Below are positions 7,938 to 16,136 of a stretch of 64,000 nucleotides of DNA, piece by piece (positions within the stretch are counted from its first letter, which is position 1; each line of letters begins with the position of its first letter). A program made the position numbers and the translations under genes. This DNA comes from Streptomyces typhae. Lineage in GTDB: Bacteria; Actinomycetota; Actinomycetes; Streptomycetales; Streptomycetaceae. The stretch is taken from contig NZ_WPNZ01000001.1 in the NCBI RefSeq assembly GCF_009755605.1, positions 831,544-895,543 on the forward strand. Direction: 5' to 3'. Under the pieces are notes generated by a model. That model made no database searches and was not told the DNA's origin. It was given only the letters and a program-made list of their open reading frames with translations.

Positions 7938-8222
7938 ATGCTCAGGTATCTGCCGTTCCTGCTGGTCCTGGCCGTGTGGATCTACGCCTTCATCGACGTC
8001 CTGAACACCCCGGAGAAGGAAGTCCGCCATCTGCCCAAGGTGGTGTGGGTCATCATCGTCCTTCTCTTCGGCGAGGTGCTGCTCGGGCCGATCGCGTGGT
8101 TCGTCACCGGCAAGAAGCGGGCTCCTGCCGGAGGGGGGAGCCGTCGGGGCGGGTGGGTGGCCCCTGACGACAACCCCGACTTCCTCAAGGGCTTGAACGA
8201 GGACCGTCGCGACGATTCTTGA
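7938..8222 (+). CDS. PLDc_N-domain small membrane protein
   Basis: A 94-residue protein with two membrane helices (about 2-20 and 34-56) joined by a loop with TPEKEVRHLPK. The LLGPIAWFVTGKKR at the end of the second helix is typical of the phospholipase D nuclease N-terminal (PLDc_N) family. The cytoplasmic tail is charged. Function is unknown. It is divergent from mqnL with about 100 bases between. Confidence 0.8.
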   Translation: MLRYLPFLLVLAVWIYAFIDVLNTPEKEVRHLPKVVWVIIVLLFGEVLLGPIAWFVTGKKRAPAGGGSRRGGWVAPDDNPDFLKGLNEDRRDDS

Positions 8223-8235
8223 GCGGGGCCGACCA

Positions 8236-8302
8236 TGGGGGCTGCGCCCCCGTTCCCCCTGCTTCGGCGCTGCGCGCCTCGTCCTCAATCGCCGGACGGG
8301 CT
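8236..8302 (-). repeat. Inverted partial copy of dispersed repeat A
   Basis: Read on the minus strand this segment gives AGCCCGTCCGGCG, then GAGGACGAGGCGCGCAGCGCCGA, matching the first half of the 8405-8515 element in opposite orientation. The two copies could pair around the 8303-8404 spacer. Confidence 0.7.
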
Positions 8303-8404
8303 CTTCCCCACCCACCCGCCCTTTCCACCCGCCTCGGCCGGGCTTTCTTCGCCCCCCCTCGGACGGGCTGCTTTCCTCACTCGCCGCGGCCCGGCGAACT
8401 TTCC

Positions 8405-8515
8405 AGCCCGTCCGGCGTTTGAGGACGAGGCGCGAAGCGCCGATAAGGGGGTCCAGGGGGCGCAGCCCCCTGGTTACGGGAAAGGGGCGGGCCTGGGGCG
8501 CCCCGCGAGGGCACC
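8405..8515 (+). repeat. Dispersed intergenic repeat A, copy 1
   Basis: About 111 bp, from AGCCCGTCCGGCGTTTGAGG through a CAGGGGG...CCCCCTG hairpin to GCGAGGGCACC. A second copy at 47061-47174 is nearly identical. This type of intergenic element is frequent in Streptomyces genomes as I recall. It ends directly at the start codon of the next gene and supplies its GAGGG ribosome binding site. Confidence 0.8.
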
Positions 8516-9445
8516 ATGGAAACCATGACGATCCCCACGGTCGACCTGCGGACCTGGCGCTCCGGCCCCCCGGAGACCCGCGCCCGCATCGCATCGACCG
8601 TCGACGAAGCCCTGCACACAGCAGGATTCCTCCTGCTCACAGGCCACGGCATCGCACCAGAACTACGCACCACCATCCGCCACGAAGCAGCCACCTTCTT
8701 CCACCTCCCACCCCCCGCCAAGGAGCCCTACGCGGTGCGTGTCGGAGCCCGAGGCTGGCTCGCCCCGGGCGCGGAGGCCAACAGCTACGCCGAGGGCGCC
8801 CCCTCCCCGCCCGACCTGAAGGAGTCCCTCTCGTTCGCGGCGGACGAGCCGACCGGCGACCCGGCGGTGGACGCGGAGTGGTTCGCGCCGAACACCTGGC
8901 CCCGGGAGACCCCGGGACTCAGGGACGCCGTACAGACGTACCTGCGGCAGCTGCGGACCCTCTCCGACGAGATCCTCGAACTCCTCGCCGTCGTGCTCGG
9001 CGAGCCCGAGGACTTCTTCACCCGGCACACGGGCCACCCCACCTGGGGCTTCAACATCAACTGGTACCCGGCCCTGGAGCGGGTCGGCACCCCCGCCCCG
9101 GGCCAGTTCCGCATCGGCGCGCACACCGACTTCGGCACGGTCACGGTCCTGGACCGGCAGGCGGGCCGGGGCGGCCTCCAGGTCTTCACGGACGCCGACG
9201 GCTGGCAGGACGCCCCCTGGGACCCGGCCGCGTTCACGATCAACATCGGTGATCTGATGGCCCGCTGGACCGGCGGCCGCTGGCGCTCGGGCCGCCACCG
9301 CGTGCTCCCGCCGCACCCGGACGCGCCCGCCGAGGAACTGATGTCGCTGGTGTACTTCTACGAGTGCGACCCGGGCACAGACGTACGCGGCGTCGACTCG
9401 CACGTCTACCTGCGGGCGCAACTGGACGCGATCACGGTGGACTGA
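8516..9445 (+). CDS. Isopenicillin N synthase-like Fe(II) oxygenase
   Basis: A 309-residue member of the non-heme iron oxygenase family. The N-terminal DIOX_N part (about 5-120) has GFLLLTGHGI. The jelly-roll part holds the metal ligands H203 and D205 (HTDFGT) and H261 (GRHRVL). The usual R-x-S that grips 2-oxoglutarate reads L275-M-S277 here, so cosubstrate use is uncertain. ATG 8516 has GAGGG from repeat A; ATG 8525 is an alternative. It stands alone, convergent with the SRPBCC gene, and no pathway is indicated. Confidence 0.8.
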   Translation: METMTIPTVDLRTWRSGPPETRARIASTVDEALHTAGFLLLTGHGIAPELRTTIRHEAATFFHLPPPAKEPYAVRVGARGWLAPGAEANSYAEGAPSPPDLKESLSFAADEPTGDPAVDAEWFAPNTWPRETPGLRDAVQTYLRQLRTLSDEILELLAVVLGEPEDFFTRHTGHPTWGFNINWYPALERVGTPAPGQFRIGAHTDFGTVTVLDRQAGRGGLQVFTDADGWQDAPWDPAAFTINIGDLMARWTGGRWRSGRHRVLPPHPDAPAEELMSLVYFYECDPGTDVRGVDSHVYLRAQLDAITVD

Positions 9446-9469
9446 AGGGGACCGAGGCGGGCGTGCCGC

Positions 9470-10012
9470 CTACGGCCGGACGGCGTACTCCGCACGCAGC
9501 GCACGCCACCGGTCGAGGTTCCACGTCGACCAGTCCTTCGGCCGCCCGGCGAGCGCGTCCACCAGGAACCCGAAGTGGTCGTGCCACCCGGCGAGGCAGT
9601 CGAGGCGGAAGGAGTCGTCGCCGGTGAGTTCGTTGGTGAAGCGCAGGGTCGTCCCGGTGTCCCCGACGTGCTCCAGGTGGAACCGGCACCGCCCGTGCAG
9701 GTCGATCGTGTACTCGGCGACGACGTCCGGGTCCCAGGCCGTGATGTGCCCCGCGTGCGTCGCCACCGCCGGGTCCCCGGTGTTCAGCCAGCGCAGCGTC
9801 ACCGCCCCGCCGAGGCGCGGCTCGAACACGTCGGCGGCGGCGAGCCACCCCGGAAGTCCCTCCGGGGTGGCCACTGCCGCCCAGACCCGCGCCACCGGGT
9901 GCGGCAGCCGCAGTACCCAGTGGAGCGTGTGCGTGTTCCCGTCGCTCCGGCTCGTACCCGGCTCGATGACGTCCGTGCTGTCCCTGCCCGCGAAGTCTCT
10001 GCCCTCAGTCAT
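9470..10012 (-). CDS. SRPBCC/AHSA1-like protein
   Basis: A 180-residue protein with the START-like fold of the activator-of-Hsp90-ATPase family: LPHPVARVWAAVATPEGLPGWLA near residue 40, LRWLNTGDPAV, YTIDLHGRCRFHLEHVGDTGTTLRF, and the closing helix with GWHDHFGFLVDALAG. Such proteins bind hydrophobic ligands. ATG 10012 is chosen over 10030 because GAGG lies eight bases before it. No partner gene is evident. Confidence 0.8.
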   Translation of the reverse strand: MTEGRDFAGRDSTDVIEPGTSRSDGNTHTLHWVLRLPHPVARVWAAVATPEGLPGWLAAADVFEPRLGGAVTLRWLNTGDPAVATHAGHITAWDPDVVAEYTIDLHGRCRFHLEHVGDTGTTLRFTNELTGDDSFRLDCLAGWHDHFGFLVDALAGRPKDWSTWNLDRWRALRAEYAVRP

Positions 10013-10075
10013 GGGCCAAGCCTCACGCACAGGTCGCCGCGGGTCACGTACCTGTAGCGGATCCGCAGGGGGCGT

Positions 10076-11041
10076 CTAGGGGCGTTCGGCTGCCTTGTCG
10101 ACGACCTTCCGCTCCAGGACGGCGGTGTGGCCGGTCACCGTGCCCTTCTTGAAGCCGGTCGGCAGGTCCTCCACCGCGACCTGGCGCTCGCCGAGGAACT
10201 CCTTGGTCTCCTTGTCGAAGATCAGCTCCTGCCGCTCCCCGTCGTCGACACGTGCGATGGCCACTCCGTGCCGCCCGGCCGCGTCGGCCACGTCGTCGAT
10301 CACCTCGACGCCGGGGATCCTCGACGCGGCGAGGAAGAGGGCGGCACCCTGCTTCGGCGGCATCAGGCTGTGGCAGAGGTGGCCGACGAGCCCGAACGCG
10401 TTCTGGTCCTCGCTGTTGTCGCCGCTCGCCACGCGGTACAGCCAGTCCCGCATGTTGACCGCGTCGGTCGGCAACTTCTGCAGGCTTCGGTACCTCGCGT
10501 CGCCTTCTACCAGGGGCAGATCCGGCGGCACGCGCTCGTTGTCGAAGCCTTCGAACGGGTCATTGATGACTTCGGTGTGCCTGCCGTCCACGGACTGCCA
10601 GTCCTCCCTGAGGTGCAGGGGGTCGATCCGCGACGTCTCGTCGCTTGTCGACGATACGTAGCTTTCCATGGTCTTGATGTACACGAACTGATCGTCACGG
10701 ATGCCCTTGGGCACCTGCCGCTTCCCGGCCGCCGTCGAAATTTCCTTCAGCATCGCCACCGTCTCCTTCGACGGCGGCCCGGCCTGCGCCTCCTCGCCGC
10801 CGAACGGCGACGCGACCAGGAGGCCCGCCGCGACGGCGGCGGCAGCGGCGCCCGCCACGAGTGCGGGCCGCAGCCACGGACGGCGACGCGGGACGGTCGG
10901 GGCCCCGGCTGCGGTCGGCCGGGCCTCAGGGGTCTGCCGGGTCTGTCGGATCTCGGTCATCAGGTGCTCCTTGAGCAGAAGGTGACGGCCCGGCGGGAGG
11001 TCCCGCTCGCTCGGAGACGGGAAGTCGGTCTCGGACTTCAT
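10076..11041 (-). CDS. CU044_5270-type membrane protein paired with ECF sigma
   Basis: A 321-residue protein with a cytoplasmic N-terminus of about 50 residues, one membrane helix (about 54-76, RPALVAGAAAAAVAAGLLVA) and a large extracytoplasmic domain containing DQFVYIKTMESYVS and DLPLVEGDARYRSLQKLPTD. This is the layout of the actinobacterial CU044_5270 family that regularly follows an ECF sigma gene. Its ATG overlaps the sigma stop (ATGA), with AGGAGG before it. It probably senses or restrains the sigma factor; no canonical zinc anti-sigma motif is visible. Confidence 0.75.
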   Translation of the reverse strand: MKSETDFPSPSERDLPPGRHLLLKEHLMTEIRQTRQTPEARPTAAGAPTVPRRRPWLRPALVAGAAAAAVAAGLLVASPFGGEEAQAGPPSKETVAMLKEISTAAGKRQVPKGIRDDQFVYIKTMESYVSSTSDETSRIDPLHLREDWQSVDGRHTEVINDPFEGFDNERVPPDLPLVEGDARYRSLQKLPTDAVNMRDWLYRVASGDNSEDQNAFGLVGHLCHSLMPPKQGAALFLAASRIPGVEVIDDVADAAGRHGVAIARVDDGERQELIFDKETKEFLGERQVAVEDLPTGFKKGTVTGHTAVLERKVVDKAAERP

Positions 11042-11697
11042 CGGTTTCCCTCCTGGATGGGCCTGACCGCGGTGGTGCGGTCCTCTCTCACCTGTCCGCG
11101 CCCGGCGGCCGGTTCCATCGCTTTCGCGAGTTTTGTACGGGCTCTGAAGAGCCGTGAGCGCACGGTCCCCACCGGGATGCCGAGCGCGTCGGCGGCGGCC
11201 TCGTAGCCGAGCCCGGACCACACGCAGAGCGCGAGCACCTCCCGCTCGGGGCGTCTCAGCTTGCGCAGCGCGGCCTCGACGAGGGCCAGTTGACCGGCGT
11301 CGTCGAGCCGCCCCGCGACCTCGTCGGCGAAGTCGGCGACGGACTCGGTGCGCGGCAGCCGGGCGACGGCGGCGGCGTGCCTGCGCGCGGCGCGGCGCTG
11401 ATTGCGCGTCACGTTCGTGGCGATCCCGAGCAGCCACGGCCGCACCGAGCCCCCGTCCGGTTCGATCCTGTCGCGCAGCCGCCAGGCCTCCAGGAACGTC
11501 AGCGAGACGATCTCCTCGGCCGTCGACCAGTCCCCCGTCAGGCGGTAGCCGTGGTTGTAGACCGAGCGCGCGTAGCCGTCGAAGACCTCGCCGAACGCGT
11601 CGGCGTCCCCGTCCCTGATCCGGACGCGCAGGGCCCGCGAGCGCGCGCGGCGCTCCTGCGGCTCCCCCTGATTCAGTTCCCCCTGATTCGTCTCCAC
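11038..11697 (-). CDS. ECF RNA polymerase sigma factor
   Basis: A 219-residue ECF sigma factor. Region 2 (about 25-95) has FGEVFDGYARSVYNHGYRLTG and the TAEEIVSLTFLEAWR segment. Region 4 (about 140-195) has LRRPEREVLALCVWSGLGYEAAA and IPVGTVRSRLFRAR. GTG 11697 is selected with AAAGGGG just upstream; frames reaching further would run through the ccsB terminator. It forms a two-gene unit with the membrane protein at 10076. The regulon is unknown. Confidence 0.88.
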   Translation of the reverse strand: METNQGELNQGEPQERRARSRALRVRIRDGDADAFGEVFDGYARSVYNHGYRLTGDWSTAEEIVSLTFLEAWRLRDRIEPDGGSVRPWLLGIATNVTRNQRRAARRHAAAVARLPRTESVADFADEVAGRLDDAGQLALVEAALRKLRRPEREVLALCVWSGLGYEAAADALGIPVGTVRSRLFRARTKLAKAMEPAAGRGQVREDRTTAVRPIQEGNR

Positions 11698-11721
11698 GCC
11701 CCTTTGTCTGTCCTCATGACG

Positions 11722-11761
11722 GAGGCCGGTTCCCGTGACCTGGATCACGGAAACCGGCCTC
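11722..11761. terminator. Terminator of the ccs operon
   Basis: GAGGCCGGTT followed by a near-complete complement forms a 17-bp stem (11722-11738 with 11745-11761), just after the ccsB stop. Confidence 0.8.
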
Positions 11762-11780
11762 TGCGCCTGCTGCGTCCGGG

Positions 11781-12926
11781 TCAGACGCCCGCGTACGAGT
11801 GCTTGCCGCTCACGAAGATGTTGACGCCGTAGTAGTTGAACAGCCAGCAGCCGAAGGCGATCAGGGCCAGATAGGCGGCCTTGCGGCCCTTCCACCCCGC
11901 CGTGGCGCGGGCGTGCAGGTAGCAGGCGTAGGCCACCCATGTGATGAACGACCAGACCTCCTTGGGGTCCCAGCCCCAGTAGCGGCCCCACGCGTCACCC
12001 GCCCAGATGGCACCGGCGATGATCGTGAACGTCCACAGCGGGAAGATCGCCGCGTTCATGCGGTACGTGAACTTGTCCAGCGAGGCCGCTGCGGGCAGCC
12101 GCTCCAGGACCGAGGTCGCGAACCGGCCCGGCGTGTCGCCGCGCTGGAGCTTGGCCTCGTAGCTGTCCTTGAACAGATACGCCGTGGTGGAGACCGCGCC
12201 CACGTAGAACGCGGCGCCGCAGAAGATCGCCGTGGAGACGTGGATCCACAGCCAGTACGAGTGCAGTGCGGGGACGAGCTGGTCGGATTCGGTGTACAGG
12301 ACCGTGACCGCGAGCCCGAGGTCGAGCAGGATCGTGGTGATCAGCGGGAGCCCGATCCAGCGCACGTTCTTCTTCAGCGCGAGCAGCGAGAGGAAGACGC
12401 CGACGGCGACCGAGGAGAAGGTGATGTTGAACTCGTACATGTTGCCCCACGGCGCGCGCTCCACCGACAGGGCGCGGGTGACGACACCGCCCACCTCGAT
12501 GAGGAACCCGAGCGCGACGAGGGAGATCGCGATGCGGCCGTAGAGGTCGCCCTGCTCGTCGCCGGCCGCGGCGCCGGGTCCGTCCGGTACGTCACGGCTG
12601 CCCGCGGTGGCCCGGGTGACGACCTTCGGCGGGGCCGCCCGCTCGCTCTTGGGGCGTTCCAGGGTGGCGGTGCCGCCCTTGGTGCGCACGGTGACGCCGG
12701 GCGCGGACGCCTTGGCGGCGCCGGGTGCCGCTTCCGCGGCGGCCCCCTTCGTCGCGGTGAGCGCGGCGGCCGTACGGGCGACCTTGCTGCGGCTGCCGAA
12801 CAGCCACTCCGCCATCAGCGCGAAGAAGGCAAGCAGATAGACCGCCATCGCGGAGTAGATCAGCACATTGCTGGTGTGCGCGAGATCCTCGTTGGGCGCG
12901 GCGGCGAGGGTGGTGGCGAGAGTCAC
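11781..12926 (-). CDS. ccsB: Cytochrome c synthase subunit CcsB/ResC
   Basis: A 381-residue polytopic protein of System II cytochrome c maturation, which with ResB carries heme across the membrane and attaches it to CXXCH motifs. The heme-handling WWD segment is present as WGRYWGWDPKEVWSFITW (about residues 313-330). Conserved His residues sit in flanking helices (ALHSYWLWIHV). About 100 residues between the first and second membrane segments are a low-complexity Ala/Lys-rich loop, longer than in Bacillus. It starts at GTG 12926, overlapping the resB stop (GTGA). Confidence 0.93.
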   Translation of the reverse strand: MTLATTLAAAPNEDLAHTSNVLIYSAMAVYLLAFFALMAEWLFGSRSKVARTAAALTATKGAAAEAAPGAAKASAPGVTVRTKGGTATLERPKSERAAPPKVVTRATAGSRDVPDGPGAAAGDEQGDLYGRIAISLVALGFLIEVGGVVTRALSVERAPWGNMYEFNITFSSVAVGVFLSLLALKKNVRWIGLPLITTILLDLGLAVTVLYTESDQLVPALHSYWLWIHVSTAIFCGAAFYVGAVSTTAYLFKDSYEAKLQRGDTPGRFATSVLERLPAAASLDKFTYRMNAAIFPLWTFTIIAGAIWAGDAWGRYWGWDPKEVWSFITWVAYACYLHARATAGWKGRKAAYLALIAFGCWLFNYYGVNIFVSGKHSYAGV

Positions 12927-15313
12927 TTCTCAGCCCCTTCGGCAGATGCGACATCGGGGGTGGGGTCGGGGTGGGCGGGAGCATCGACTGCGTCGGGCTC
13001 GGCGGCGGCGACGGACTCGGCGGCACCGTCCGGCCCGGCAGCACCGTCCGGCCCGGCAGCACCGTCCGGCCCGGCAGCACCGTCCGGCCCGGCAGCACCG
13101 TCCGGCCCGGCAGCACCGTCCGGCCCGGCGACGCCGTCAGACTCCGCGACACCGTCCGGCTCAGCAGCACCGTCGGCCACCGATCCGTCGGCATCGGCGG
13201 CATCGGCGGCATCGGCGACACGGCTGCCACCCGCGACGGCACCGTCCGCCGGAGCGGCGGGCGCGGCGGGCGCGGCGGGCCCGGCGGGCGCGGCGGGCGC
13301 GGCGGGCGCGGCAGGATCGGTATCGGCAGCGGCGAGGCCGGTACCCGCGGCGGCGGAGCCGGTGTCGGAACCGAGACCGGAACCGGAACCGGCATCGGCA
13401 TCGGCATCGGCATCGGCATCGGCATCGGCATCGGCGGCAGCCTCCGCCCGGGACGCGTCCGTCGCCCCGGTGGCAGTCTCCGCCCCGGAGGCGGGCTCCG
13501 CCCCGGTGGCAGCCTCCGCCCCGGAGGCGGGCTCCGCCCCGGAGGCGGGCTCCGCCCCGGAGGCGGGCTCCGCCCCGGAGGCGGCCCCCGCCGCCGTGCC
13601 GCAGGCCGGCGGCGCCTGCTCCGGTGCGCCCGGCGCGCGTTCGTGCAGCTCCGCGGCCAGCGCCGCCAGCTCTTCGGGGACCTTCGCGGACTCGCTGCGG
13701 CCGAGGCCCGCCATCTCCACGACGGTGACCCCGTCAGGGCCGGCCGTCGCGCGTACCCACACGCGCCGGCGCTGGATGAACAGGGACCCGGCGAGCCCGG
13801 CGATCGCGGCGATCGCGCCGCCGAGGGCCCAGCCGCTGCCCGGCTCCTGCGAGATCTGGAAGGTCGCCCACTGCTTGAGCTCCCGCTCGAAGGTGATCGA
13901 CCCCGCGCCGTCCGGCAGCTTCATGGTCTCGCCGATCTTGAGCCGCTGCTTGAGCAGCTCCCCCTTCGCGTCCTTGAACTTCTGCATCTTCCGCGTGTCC
14001 AGCTGGTACACGTTCTGCGGAACACCGGAGTCCACACCGAGGCTGCCGTGGTACGCCGACAGCGCGAGCCGGGGATTGATGGGCGCGGGGAACTGGGAGA
14101 ACATCTGGCCGTTGCCCTCGCCCGCGAAGGTCGGCACGAAGAAGGCGTTGAAGCCGAGCTGCTCCTTCTTGCCGTTCTTGTCCCGGTAACCGTCGAGGAT
14201 CTTGATGGCGCCGGTGGCGGTGCCCATGGAGTCGATGGGGAGCAGCGGCACGGACACCCGCTGGACGACCTTGCCGCGGCCGTCGCGGACGGTGACGGTG
14301 GGCGCGTAGCCGTGGCCGATGAGGTAGACCTTCGAGCCGTCGACCTCCAGGGGCTCGTTGACCTCGATGGTCTTCTTCTTCTCGGCCCCGTCGGCGCCCT
14401 CGCTGTAGGTGACGTGCGCCTTGTACGTACGGGCCGTGCCGCGCTCGGGGCCCGACATCTCGTACGAGCCCTCGAAGCGGTCGAGCCGGAAGCTGAACGG
14501 CGCGAGCTCCTGGGTGTCGAAGAGGCTGCCGGACTTGAAGTCGTCGTACTGGGAGAGCGTGTTCGAGAAGCCGTCGCCCTCCATGATCAGCTTGCCGCCC
14601 TCGGACTTGAAGAGCTGTCCGACGGCGAACGCGATGAGCAGCACGATCAGCGCGACGTGGAAGGCCAGATTGCCGGCCTCGCGCAGGTAGCCCTTCTCCG
14701 CGGCGACGGAGCCGCCCACCAGGTGCGCGCGGAACCGGCGCCGCTTCAGCAGGCCGTGCGCGGCCTCGTGGACCTCGTCGGGGGTGGCATCGGTGCGCCA
14801 GGTGGCGTACGCGGGCAGCCGGGTGAGCCGGCCCGGGGCGGCCGGCGGGCGGCCGCGGAGCTGGCCGACGAACTGCCAGGTGCGCGGCACGATGCAGCCG
14901 ATGAGGGAGACGAAGAGCAGGATGTAGATCGCGGAGAACCACACCGAGCTGTAGACGTGGAAGAGGCCGAGCTTGTCGTAGAGCGGACCCAGCGTGGTGT
15001 GGGTGTCCTTGAAGCTCTGGACCTTCAGCTCGTCGGTGCCCTGCTGCGGGATCAGCGAGCCGGGGATCGCGCCGAGCGAGAGCAGCAGGAGCAGCAGGAG
15101 CGCGACCCGCATGGAGGTGAGCTGCCGCCAGAACCAGCGGATCCAGCCGATGACGCCCATTCCCGCGACGCCCGGCCCACCGCTGCCCGGTGCCGCCGCG
15201 GTCTCGTCGAGGGGAGCCGTGGAGAGCTGCGCGCCCGCGGCGCCGAGGTCGTCCGGGGCTTCGGGGCCCGCGGCCCGCGCGTCGGTGCCGGTGTCGGTCG
15301 TGGTGTTGCTCAT
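12923..15313 (-). CDS. resB: Cytochrome c biogenesis protein ResB with repeat tail
   Basis: A 796-residue protein. Residues 1-560 or so form the ResB core: N-terminal helices (ALLLLLLLSLGAIPGSLIPQ), a large periplasmic domain, and a final helix near 515-535. After about residue 565 follows a tail of some 230 residues made of SGAEPA, DADADA and GPDGAA units that no ResB needs. The tail is encoded by tandem repeats (13023-13130 and about 13380-13580). The gene sits between ccdA and ccsB with overlaps or minimal gaps, so the operon order tlpA-ccdA-resB-ccsB is intact. Confidence 0.9.
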   Translation of the reverse strand: MSNTTTDTGTDARAAGPEAPDDLGAAGAQLSTAPLDETAAAPGSGGPGVAGMGVIGWIRWFWRQLTSMRVALLLLLLLSLGAIPGSLIPQQGTDELKVQSFKDTHTTLGPLYDKLGLFHVYSSVWFSAIYILLFVSLIGCIVPRTWQFVGQLRGRPPAAPGRLTRLPAYATWRTDATPDEVHEAAHGLLKRRRFRAHLVGGSVAAEKGYLREAGNLAFHVALIVLLIAFAVGQLFKSEGGKLIMEGDGFSNTLSQYDDFKSGSLFDTQELAPFSFRLDRFEGSYEMSGPERGTARTYKAHVTYSEGADGAEKKKTIEVNEPLEVDGSKVYLIGHGYAPTVTVRDGRGKVVQRVSVPLLPIDSMGTATGAIKILDGYRDKNGKKEQLGFNAFFVPTFAGEGNGQMFSQFPAPINPRLALSAYHGSLGVDSGVPQNVYQLDTRKMQKFKDAKGELLKQRLKIGETMKLPDGAGSITFERELKQWATFQISQEPGSGWALGGAIAAIAGLAGSLFIQRRRVWVRATAGPDGVTVVEMAGLGRSESAKVPEELAALAAELHERAPGAPEQAPPACGTAAGAASGAEPASGAEPASGAEPASGAEAATGAEPASGAETATGATDASRAEAAADADADADADADADAGSGSGLGSDTGSAAAGTGLAAADTDPAAPAAPAAPAGPAAPAAPAAPADGAVAGGSRVADAADAADADGSVADGAAEPDGVAESDGVAGPDGAAGPDGAAGPDGAAGPDGAAGPDGAAGPDGAAESVAAAEPDAVDAPAHPDPTPDVASAEGAEK
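13023..13130. repeat. 18-bp tandem repeat in resB tail
   Basis: Six nearly perfect units of GCACCGTCCGGCCCGGCA, each encoding AGPDGA on the minus strand, followed by degenerate units to about 13190. Confidence 0.95.
13380..13580. repeat. 6-bp and 18-bp repeats in resB tail
   Basis: A run of GGCATC hexamers (13392-13434) encodes alternating Asp-Ala. It is followed by units of about 18 bp around GGAGGCGGGCTCCGCCCC that encode SGAEPA blocks. Confidence 0.9.
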
Positions 15314-15316
15314 GGA

Positions 15317-16132
15317 TCAGATCCCCACCGTGAAGCCCCTGGACCAGACTTGCATCTCCTGCACGATGCCCTCCCAGACACCCGTCAGCATCAGCAGGCC
15401 GGTCGCGATCATCATCACGCCGCCGATACGCATCACCCATACGTAGTGGCGCTTGACCCACCCGAAGGCGCCGAGCGCCTTGCGGAAGGCGACCGCGGCG
15501 AAGATGAACGGCAGTCCGAGTCCCAGACAGTACGCGACGTTCAGTACGGCGCCGCGCCCGGCGGTCGCCTGGTCGAGTGCCAGCACGTTGACGGACGCGA
15601 GCGTCGGGCCCACGCACGGCGCCCAGCCGACGGCGAAGAGCGCACCGATCAGCGGCGCCCCCACGAGCCCGGTCGCGGGCTTCTTGTGGAAGCGGAACTC
15701 GCGCTGCGAGAGCCAGGGCATCAGCCCCATGAAGAACAGACCGAGCGCGACCATCAGGACGCCGAGAACCTTGTTGATGACGCTCTGGTGGTCCTGGAGG
15801 TTCTGGCCGAAGTACCCGAACAGAGCACCGGTGGAGACGAAGACGACGGTGAAGCCGAGGACGAAGAGCCCGGCGCCCGCGACCATCCGGCCGCGCCGGG
15901 CCTCGGCGAGGTCGGTGCCGCTGACGCCGGTGACATAGCTGAGGTAGCCGGGCACGAGCGGCAGCACGCAGGGCGAGAAGAAGGAGACGAGGCCGCCGAG
16001 CAGCGCGATCGGCAGAGCGAGGGCGAGGGTGCCGCTGTACACGGTCTGGTTCATCTCGCCCGGCTGCGCGGCGAGCGTGGTGGCGTGCGCGACGGCGGGG
16101 TCGGAGACGACCGCGGTCAGAAGGGCGGACAC
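15317..16132 (-). CDS. ccdA: Thiol-disulfide transporter CcdA
   Basis: A 271-residue protein with about six membrane helices. It passes reductant from cytoplasmic thioredoxin to the extracytoplasmic TlpA/ResA so that apocytochrome c cysteines stay reduced. The two redox cysteines are C55 (FFSPCVLPLVPGY) and C173 (GWAPCVGPTLAS). GTG 16132 lies 4 bases after the tlpA stop; the N-terminal 30 residues precede the first helix. Confidence 0.93.
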   Translation of the reverse strand: MSALLTAVVSDPAVAHATTLAAQPGEMNQTVYSGTLALALPIALLGGLVSFFSPCVLPLVPGYLSYVTGVSGTDLAEARRGRMVAGAGLFVLGFTVVFVSTGALFGYFGQNLQDHQSVINKVLGVLMVALGLFFMGLMPWLSQREFRFHKKPATGLVGAPLIGALFAVGWAPCVGPTLASVNVLALDQATAGRGAVLNVAYCLGLGLPFIFAAVAFRKALGAFGWVKRHYVWVMRIGGVMMIATGLLMLTGVWEGIVQEMQVWSRGFTVGI

Positions 16133-16136
16133 GTGA

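Noticed and set aside
8516..9445. IPNS-like oxygenase plus PBP and beta-lactamase-like genes as a beta-lactam cluster
   Set aside because: The genes are over 12 kb apart, and no ACV synthetase or clavam gene is seen.
13023..13130. Regular repeats considered as CRISPR
   Set aside because: Units are contiguous without spacers, in frame with ResB, and no cas gene is present.
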